A DNA stretch of 36,594 nucleotides. Origin: Candidatus Poribacteria bacterium (lineage in GTDB: Bacteria; Poribacteria; WGA-4E; WGA-3G). The DNA is taken from positions 1 through 36,594 of the forward strand of contig PYJE01000183.1 of assembly GCA_003635305.1 (NCBI GenBank), given 5' to 3'. The notes under the pieces are model-generated. The model did not search any database. It was not told the origin of the DNA and saw nothing but the letters and a program-made list of their open reading frames with translations. A program made the translations under genes and the position numbers. Shown one piece after another: positions 32,094-36,594 of the stretch (position 1 is its first letter; every line of letters starts with the position of its first letter).

Positions 32094-33308
32094 TTACATT
32101 CCTCTGGACAATTCTCGCAACCGATTCACAGTCGCCACGACTTCCTCAACCACAACATCCACCTCTTCCGCCGTGTTATAACGTCCCAAACCGAAACGCA
32201 CTGCTGTTACCGCGAGTTCATGAGGCACGCCCATCGCTGTCAACACATGCGAGGGTTTGACCGATTCCGAATCGCACGCCGAACCTGTTGACACCGCCAC
32301 CTGCTTCAGCCCCGCCAACAGCGCATGGCTTTGGACACCTTCAAAACAGAGATTCAAATTGCCGGGCAGCCGCTTTTCAGGATGTCCGTTGAGATGAATA
32401 TCCGTCAACCGCGTCCGCAGTTCCTCATGCAGCCTATCCCGCAACACCCCAGTAGGAGAGATCTCCCGGTCCTGATTTCTCTTCTCCCGGTCTTGATACA
32501 ATTCACACGCTGCTCCCAAACCGACAATCCCCGCCACATTCAATGTGCCGGGCCGAACTCCCATCTCCTGTCCGCCGCCATAAAAAAGCGGTTGTAATTG
32601 TATGCGCGGATGTCGTTCATATCCGCCTGCGCGAACATAGAGCGCGCCAACCCCTTTCGGTCCATACATCTTATGCGCTGTCAGCGATGCCAAATCCACT
32701 CCCAACGTCTCCATATTCGATGGGAGTTTCCCAATTCCCTGCACCGCATCCGAGTGAAACACTACGCCGTGCTTTTGCGCGATGTCGGCAATTTCGGCAA
32801 TTGGGTTTATCGTTCCGACTTCGTTATTCGCATACATGAGGCTGATGAGCGCGGTCTTCGGTGTAATCGCCGCCGCCACATCGTCCAGATCGATCATTCC
32901 GTATGTATCCACTGGCAGATACGTCGTCTCAAACCCCTCCGCCGCCAGAGCGTGACACGTATCCAACACGGCGTGATGCTCCGCCGTGCTTGTGATAATA
33001 TGATTTTTCTCTGCTTGAGCGGTTGCAACTCCCCTGATAGCAAGGTTATCCGATTCTGTCGCGCCACTCGTAAAAATAATCTCTCCGGGGGAACAGCCGA
33101 GCAGTGTCGCGACTTGCGCGCGCGCCTTCTCCACTGCATCCTTCGCCGCTATGCCAAACGGATGCGTGCTAGCGGCATTCCCGAAATGTGTCGTTAAATA
33201 AGGCATCATCGCCGTTAGCACCTCTGGCGCAATCGGCGTTGTCGCATGGTTGTCCATGTAAATGACATCACTATTCACAAATGAAGTTTCAGAAAACAAG
33301 TAGGGCAT
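32094..33308 (-). CDS. iscS: Cysteine desulfurase (IscS/NifS type, PLP-dependent)
   Basis: Moves sulfur from L-cysteine to its active-site Cys for Fe-S cluster and thiolation use. The 404-residue protein has YMDNHATTPIAPEV at the N-terminus, the PLP-binding Lys213 (SLTAHKMYGPKGVG), VFHSDAVQGIGKLP, and the catalytic Cys345 (STGSACDSESVKPSHVL). About residues 272-285 (QDREKRNQDREIS) are a 7-residue tandem duplication not seen in usual family members. No Shine-Dalgarno site precedes 33308; alternative GTG at residue 11 is possible, as the family usually starts just before YMDNHATTP. It overlaps no iscU or other isc gene here; it leads the operon with the ligase. Confidence 0.92.
   Translation of the reverse strand: MPYLFSETSFVNSDVIYMDNHATTPIAPEVLTAMMPYLTTHFGNAASTHPFGIAAKDAVEKARAQVATLLGCSPGEIIFTSGATESDNLAIRGVATAQAEKNHIITSTAEHHAVLDTCHALAAEGFETTYLPVDTYGMIDLDDVAAAITPKTALISLMYANNEVGTINPIAEIADIAQKHGVVFHSDAVQGIGKLPSNMETLGVDLASLTAHKMYGPKGVGALYVRAGGYERHPRIQLQPLFYGGGQEMGVRPGTLNVAGIVGLGAACELYQDREKRNQDREISPTGVLRDRLHEELRTRLTDIHLNGHPEKRLPGNLNLCFEGVQSHALLAGLKQVAVSTGSACDSESVKPSHVLTAMGVPHELAVTAVRFGLGRYNTAEEVDVVVEEVVATVNRLRELSRGM
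32461..32497. repeat. 21-bp tandem duplication inside the cysteine desulfurase gene
   Basis: ATCTCCCGGTCCTGAT at 32461-32476 and TTCTCCCGGTCTTGAT at 32482-32497 repeat with period 21 (seven codons), so the frame is kept. Confidence 0.75.
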
Positions 33309-33333
33309 TTTTTGTGCTGATACCGCTTTGGCA

Positions 33334-33396
33334 CGTAGGACGGGGGGCCTGTCTCCGTGCTTGGAACACGACGAGGGACAGGCCTTCGCCCTACGA
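33334..33396. repeat. Two family B copies
   Basis: 33334-33360 is a variant (CGTAGGACGGGGGGCCTGTC), 33371-33396 is near consensus (ACGAGGGACAGGCCTTCGCC then CTACG). They fill the gap between the Gfo/Idh 3' end and the desulfurase start. Confidence 0.75.
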
Positions 33397-33457
33397 TAAG
33401 GCGCGCCGGTTGTGGTAAGGACAGATGTCGTTCATATCCGCTCCATCTGCCCGATAC

Positions 33458-34495
33458 TTACAACCGTTCCCGGAACATCGCCATCATTCCATCTGGCGGA
33501 TTGAACGGCAACTCAACCACGGTATTCGTCAACCCGCTATAATAGATCCCCAACAGCAGATTGAATTCCGCCAGCGACTGCGGCAGGTGCGTCGGATGCA
33601 CCTTGCTTTCATCGTCTAGCCACTCAAATACTGCATCGGTGAGGCCGCCTTGCGCGATGACATCCTGCGCGCCGTAACTCAGGGCTCCGCCTTCATAACC
33701 GCCTTCGGGGGTACTCCGTTCCCAACTCTCAAACCTCCAGTGAACAAACCCGTGTTGTCCGAACACACAGACCCGCTTATGCCGATTATTGCCAGTCTCA
33801 GGCAACACGCGGGGTGCCATTTCGGGCCCGAAAGCGACGGAGGCTTGCACGCCGTTCGCGTAAGTCACCAACGCTGTCGCATTCGCCGGCGATGGCTGCG
33901 CGCTATCCAACTGGCCGGCACCCGAAATCTGTCCATGCACTCTCACCGGGCGCGAGTTGTCAATGTAAGACGACACCAATTGCAACACATGCGGTGCCTG
34001 ATCTACGGGCGGATTGCGTGCGCTTGCCTCAATAAACTTAATCGCCCCGATTTTTCCCTCTGCCACATCCCGTTTCAACGCAAGGTTTTGCGGGTGGAAA
34101 TTGAGCTGCGTATTAACGACGAACTTCGTTTTTGTCCGTTGCGAAAGCTCAGCAATCTGCCGCCAATCCTCACTCTCCACTGCAATCGGTTTTTCGACGA
34201 TAGCCGCCGGCACCCCGTGTTCGGATGCCTGATTCATCAGTGGGTATCGGATGCGTTCGTTCGTTCCGCGGAGCACCGGTGCTGTCACGATATGCAACAG
34301 ATCTGGTTTCTCCTTTGTGAGCATTTCGTCAAGATCGGTGTATCGGGCATCTATTCCGAACTCATCACCGAAGCCGTTGAGCAACTCTTCATTCATATCA
34401 CAAATCGCTGTGAGTTTTCCGCCTTTGACGTGTTCGTAGGCGCGGGCGTGTCCTCTTGCACGTCCCCTGCATCCCAGAATCGCGCTTTTATACAT
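33458..34495 (-). CDS. Gfo/Idh/MocA family oxidoreductase (second paralogue)
   Basis: I use ATG 34495 (345 aa), preceded by ATAGGAGAAACCGA; the track's 34543 start is upstream of that site. The Rossmann fold begins MYKSAILGCRGRARGHARAY, where the usual GxGxxG is replaced by GCRGRA, a form seen in some family members. Then DLLHIVTAPVLRG, AIVEKPIAVESEDW (catalytic-Lys EKP), TKFVVNTQLNFHPQNL, and a beta domain with GAIKFIEASARNPPVDQAPH. Substrate is unknown. It is less similar to the 7042 gene than the shared fold would require, so it is not a recent duplicate. Confidence 0.83.
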   Translation of the reverse strand: MYKSAILGCRGRARGHARAYEHVKGGKLTAICDMNEELLNGFGDEFGIDARYTDLDEMLTKEKPDLLHIVTAPVLRGTNERIRYPLMNQASEHGVPAAIVEKPIAVESEDWRQIAELSQRTKTKFVVNTQLNFHPQNLALKRDVAEGKIGAIKFIEASARNPPVDQAPHVLQLVSSYIDNSRPVRVHGQISGAGQLDSAQPSPANATALVTYANGVQASVAFGPEMAPRVLPETGNNRHKRVCVFGQHGFVHWRFESWERSTPEGGYEGGALSYGAQDVIAQGGLTDAVFEWLDDESKVHPTHLPQSLAEFNLLLGIYYSGLTNTVVELPFNPPDGMMAMFRERL

Positions 34496-34532
34496 TCGGT
34501 TTCTCCTATCAACACAAAATTTACGTGAATCG

Positions 34533-34581
34533 TCGGTAGGCACGGTTTGAAACCGCGTCTACCGAAGGCGTTCCGCGTAGG
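34533..34581. repeat. Family A repeat with 3' tail
   Basis: CGGTAGGCACGG, TTTGAAA, CCGCGTCTACCG, then the GAAGGCGTTCCGCGTAGG tail shared with the copy at 491. Confidence 0.85.
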
Positions 34582-34662
34582 TTCTGCCATGATGATTTGC
34601 GTTGATGATACCACAGACGCAATTTTAAAGCAATAGCGAAAAATGCTTGCAGTGAAAAACTC

Positions 34663-34692
34663 TTGACATTCCCTCGCAAACTTTGCTATACT
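34663..34692 (+). promoter_or_regulatory. Promoter of the adenine methyltransferase gene
   Basis: TTGACA (34663-34668), 18 bases, TATACT (34687-34692) with a TG at -15. The expected transcription start is next to the ATG at 34702, so the mRNA should be leaderless or nearly so. Confidence 0.75.
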
Positions 34693-34701
34693 TTAATTAC
34701 C

Positions 34702-35619
34702 ATGCAAAATGCGTTAGATCAGTTTTACACCAAAAAAGAAATCGCTGCTGCCTGTTGGAAGCATTTCACTGACATCTTCGCAGTTGAAGCCCTATTTTTT
34801 ATAGAACCCTCGGCTGGCACCGGCGCGTTTTACAACCTCTTGCCGCCACAACGCAGATTGGGAATGGACATTGAACCCAAATGCGAAGGCGTAATCGCAC
34901 AAGATTTTTTTAAAGTATCGGCCGGATATAGAAATCCTCTCTTACAAACTGCGCAGAGAGATATGAGCGGATATGGAGACGCGCGCATACAAACTGCACC
35001 TAATGAGACTGCCATCATCGGCAACCCGCCGTTTGGCAAACGCGGGAAATTGGCGATAGCGTTCTTCAATCACGCCGCCTATTTGGCGGACACCGTCGCC
35101 TTCATCGTGCCGGTGAATTTCCGAAAGTGGACGGTGCATAAGCAGCTTGACTCCAGCATGCGGTTCATCAGCAAATTGGCACTGCCGAGGGAAGCGTTCC
35201 AACTAGGCAACGGCAAACCTTACGCGGTGAATACCGAATTCCAAATCTGGACCCGGGGTGAAGCGAACGCGTATCCAGACATGCGGCTCCATCAACCGTT
35301 GCCCACTTCGCACCCGGATTTCCAGATGTGGCAGTATAACAACACGGCTGCAGCACGGAAGGTCTTCCGAAATGCCTTCGATTTCGCCGTGCCGTGCCAA
35401 GGGTGGCAGGACTACTCCCGCAAGGAAACCGATGAAAAGCGGTGCGAACGGAATAAGCAATGGATATTGCTGAAGGCGAAAAATCCGAACGTCTTGGCGC
35501 GGCTCATGTGCATCAATTATGAACGCTTAGCACAGGAGTGCGCCACCGCTGTCCCCGGCTTCCGCAAAGGCGACTTAGTGCAGGCGTATGCGAAACAAAA
35601 AACGCCTCCTGGCTCATAG
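34702..35619 (+). CDS. Adenine-specific DNA methyltransferase (solitary)
   Basis: The track starts at TTG 34663, which is the -35 box; the likely start is ATG 34702 (305 aa, MQNALDQFYTKKEIAAACW). It has motif I (FIEPSAGTGAFY, about 33-44) for AdoMet and motif IV (NPPF at about 108-111, in IIGNPPFGKRGKLAIAFFN), the signature of N6-adenine or N4-cytosine methylases. About residues 74-103 hold a 15-residue tandem duplication (AGYRNPLLQTA / SGYGDARIQTA) in the DF...NPPF interval, where relatives are shorter. No restriction gene is adjacent, so it is an orphan enzyme; target sequence is unknown. Confidence 0.8.
   Translation: MQNALDQFYTKKEIAAACWKHFTDIFAVEALFFIEPSAGTGAFYNLLPPQRRLGMDIEPKCEGVIAQDFFKVSAGYRNPLLQTAQRDMSGYGDARIQTAPNETAIIGNPPFGKRGKLAIAFFNHAAYLADTVAFIVPVNFRKWTVHKQLDSSMRFISKLALPREAFQLGNGKPYAVNTEFQIWTRGEANAYPDMRLHQPLPTSHPDFQMWQYNNTAAARKVFRNAFDFAVPCQGWQDYSRKETDEKRCERNKQWILLKAKNPNVLARLMCINYERLAQECATAVPGFRKGDLVQAYAKQKTPPGS
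34923..34997 (+). repeat. 45-bp in-frame tandem duplication in the methyltransferase gene
   Basis: CGGATATAGAAATCC...ACAAACTGC at 34923-34952 and CGGATATGGAGACGC...ACAAACTGC at 34968-34997. The second copy continues GCGCGCATACAAACTGCACC, close to the family A pattern. Confidence 0.65.
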
Positions 35620-35645
35620 CGCGAAGACCTATTTGGCCATTCAGA

Positions 35646-35673
35646 ACCCGTAGCGCGAGGGCCTGTCCCTCGC
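35646..35673. repeat. Family B repeat
   Basis: CGTAGCGCGAGGGCCTGTCC then CTCGC, between the methyltransferase and the lipoprotein gene. Confidence 0.75.
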
Positions 35674-35716
35674 TAACGCTCCCTGGAACTACATTCGCTG
35701 GAAAGAGGAGGAACCG

Positions 35717-36247
35717 ATGCGACATTACCTTATCATTTTCTTATCACTCTGCGCGATTATCCTATTTTCTGGGTGCCAATCCCAGGCCCTCCGTGCCCTC
35801 ATTGAACCGCAGGAATGGACAAACTATGCCATCACGGAAGGCGTAACCTGCACAGATCCGGCGATGATAGATGGCGATGCGAAAACTAGGGGGTATGCCG
35901 ATGGCAGGTGGATTCACATCACGCTGCCGACTCGGAAGCCCATCCACCGCATCGTTATCCGCGGCACGAACATTCGGGATGCCATGGTCTATCAGAAACT
36001 CCAAGGTAATGGACAGTGGCGCGCAATTCTGCAGGTTCAGAATAACCGAGGGCCGGCAATTGAGATGCGGGCGAGTGTCGTCACGGAGGCACTCCGCGTC
36101 TATATCAGCGGCACCGCTGACGACAAGCAAGGCGCACGAAGATTTTCCGAACGTCACAATGCGATGGTGCGGCCAATCCAACTCGGCAGAGCCTATGCCC
36201 ACGAAATTGAGGTTTACGGGTTCGCTTCAAAAGAAGAGCAACCCTGA
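35717..36247 (+). CDS. Lipoprotein with possible discoidin-like (F5/8C) carbohydrate-binding fold
   Basis: A 176-residue lipoprotein with GAGGAGGAACCG before the ATG and lipobox LFSGC (Cys20). The mature part suggests a galactose-binding-like sandwich: DGDAKTRGYADGRWIHITLP, IHRIVIRGTNIRDAMVYQKL, QGNGQWRAILQVQNNRGPAI, LRVYISG and AHEIEVYGF, resembling discoidin domains that hold sugars on the cell surface. The match is by pattern only. No partner gene is obvious. Confidence 0.72.
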   Translation: MRHYLIIFLSLCAIILFSGCQSQALRALIEPQEWTNYAITEGVTCTDPAMIDGDAKTRGYADGRWIHITLPTRKPIHRIVIRGTNIRDAMVYQKLQGNGQWRAILQVQNNRGPAIEMRASVVTEALRVYISGTADDKQGARRFSERHNAMVRPIQLGRAYAHEIEVYGFASKEEQP

Positions 36248-36255
36248 AACCCACA

Positions 36256-36288
36256 CCGGTAGGCGCGCGTTGGAAGCGCGCTCATCGA
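36256..36288. repeat. Family A repeat, diverged
   Basis: CGGTAGGCGCGCG, TTGGAAG, CGCGCTCATC: the centre has changed but the arms and edges remain. Lies after the lipoprotein stop. Confidence 0.6.
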
Positions 36289-36378
36289 CAAAATGCCGAG
36301 AATCACTGATACGCAATTAACCTTTGTAGTTCGGGTTGCTTGCCACCGACAGGCCAAACGGCTCAAGATCGGACGCTC

Positions 36379-36410
36379 TTGAACTACTGATTAAATGAAT
36401 TTGGTATAAC
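36379..36410 (+). promoter_or_regulatory. Possible promoter of the MBL-fold gene
   Basis: TTGAAC, 20 bases, then TATAAC preceded by TGG; the -10-like element ends four bases before the ATG. The long spacer makes it weak. Confidence 0.35.
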
Positions 36411-36414
36411 ACAC

Positions 36415-36594
36415 ATGAAACGCTTGATTTTTGAAGACATATACACCTGGTCGGTCTTCAGCGAAGAACGACAGATCGACTTTAACGGACATCTGTGGGT
36501 GCGGCAGGAAGGAAACATCCTCATCGATCCGGTCCCAATGAGCAGTTCCGACGAAGCGCAGCTCGCTGAACTCGGCGGCGCGAAGTGGATTGTT
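36415..36594 (+). CDS. MBL-fold metallohydrolase-like protein, N-terminal part (runs off window)
   Basis: An open frame of 60 codons starts at ATG 36415 and continues past the window end, so it is absent from the ORF track. MKRLIFEDIYTWSVFSEERQ, FNGHLWVRQEGNILIDPVPM and DEAQLAELGGAKWIV match the N-terminal strands of a family of metallo-beta-lactamase-fold hydrolases (GNxLIDP is the typical second strand); the metal-binding HxHxDH motif lies beyond the window. No Shine-Dalgarno site is visible. Confidence 0.65.
   Translation, partial: MKRLIFEDIYTWSVFSEERQIDFNGHLWVRQEGNILIDPVPMSSSDEAQLAELGGAKWIV

Noticed and set aside
31476-32291. 271-codon plus-strand ORF
   Set aside because: It lies antisense to the acyl-CoA ligase and desulfurase genes, which carry clear family motifs; no family pattern is seen in its protein.
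34434-34450. Family A copy inside the Gfo/Idh start region
   Set aside because: GTAGGCGCGG matches but it encodes part of the conserved Rossmann loop (RARGHARAYE), so it is more likely coincidental codon use.
33650-34528. 292-codon plus-strand ORF
   Set aside because: Antisense to the second Gfo/Idh gene, with Cys/His-rich composition typical of an antisense shadow frame.
491-36288. CRISPR array
   Set aside because: The palindromic repeats are scattered kilobases apart or in pairs, without regular spacers, and no cas genes are seen.

Overview
The window is about 36.6 kb of moderately GC-rich bacterial chromosome with no rRNA, tRNA, CRISPR array, transposase or phage gene that I can see. The gene mix (Gfo/Idh/MocA oxidoreductases, phytanoyl-CoA dioxygenase, DUF362, SUMF1/FGE-like proteins, WD40 and TPR proteins, PorV/TraF-like outer-membrane protein, lipoproteins) together with two families of short dispersed palindromic repeats fits a Gram-negative, uncultured lineage such as Candidatus Poribacteria or a relative. 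That assignment is inference from content, not a database result.

Layout. 1-403 (-) is the 5' part of an acetamidase/formamidase. 579-8016 is mainly (+): HtrA-like protease, a (-) outer-membrane protein, rsmI, a 3-hydroxyacyl-CoA dehydrogenase, an AlbA_2/RecG-C-like regulator, a TVP38-type membrane protein and a Gfo/Idh oxidoreductase. 8168-16736 is all (-): a small protein plus TIM-barrel isomerase, purN, a regulatory block (ECF sigma factor, zinc-finger anti-sigma factor, membrane-anchored protein with two VWA domains), a TPR plus SUMF1-like pair, a MazEF-type toxin-antitoxin pair and a haem-oxygenase-fold/SnoaL-like overlapping pair. 16958-20327 (+) has DUF202, an MDR dehydrogenase, a WD40 protein and a SUMF1-like lipoprotein. 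20522-26963 (-) is a four-gene cluster: circularly permuted ATP-grasp, alpha-E, fused ATP-grasp/alpha-E, transglutaminase. 27133-34495 (-) has DUF362 plus PhyH, a lipoprotein, cysteine desulfurase plus acyl-CoA synthetase, and a second Gfo/Idh protein. 34702-36594 (+) has an adenine-specific DNA methyltransferase, a lipoprotein and the 5' end of an MBL-fold gene.

Repeats shape the region. Family A (GTAGGCGCGG, a TTTCAAA-type centre, CCGCGCCTAC) occurs across the window. Family B (GGCGAGGG-ACAGG-CCCTCGCC, then CTACGG) occurs only to the right of about 19.2 kb, mostly at gene junctions. Family B copies supply the last codons or stop codon of two genes, and repeat-like material may also have entered coding sequence in frame. 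Several ORF-track starts run upstream into these repeats and were trimmed to starts supported by Shine-Dalgarno sites, signal peptides or family alignment.

Most noteworthy: the MazE-like antitoxin whose AbrB-type DNA-binding half is replaced by a duplicated toxin-binding segment; the sigma/anti-sigma/dual-VWA module; the ATP-grasp/alpha-E/transglutaminase cluster, a widespread but poorly characterised predicted peptide-ligation system; a frameshifted WD40 relic; and a solitary adenine methyltransferase with an in-frame tandem duplication and an apparently leaderless promoter.
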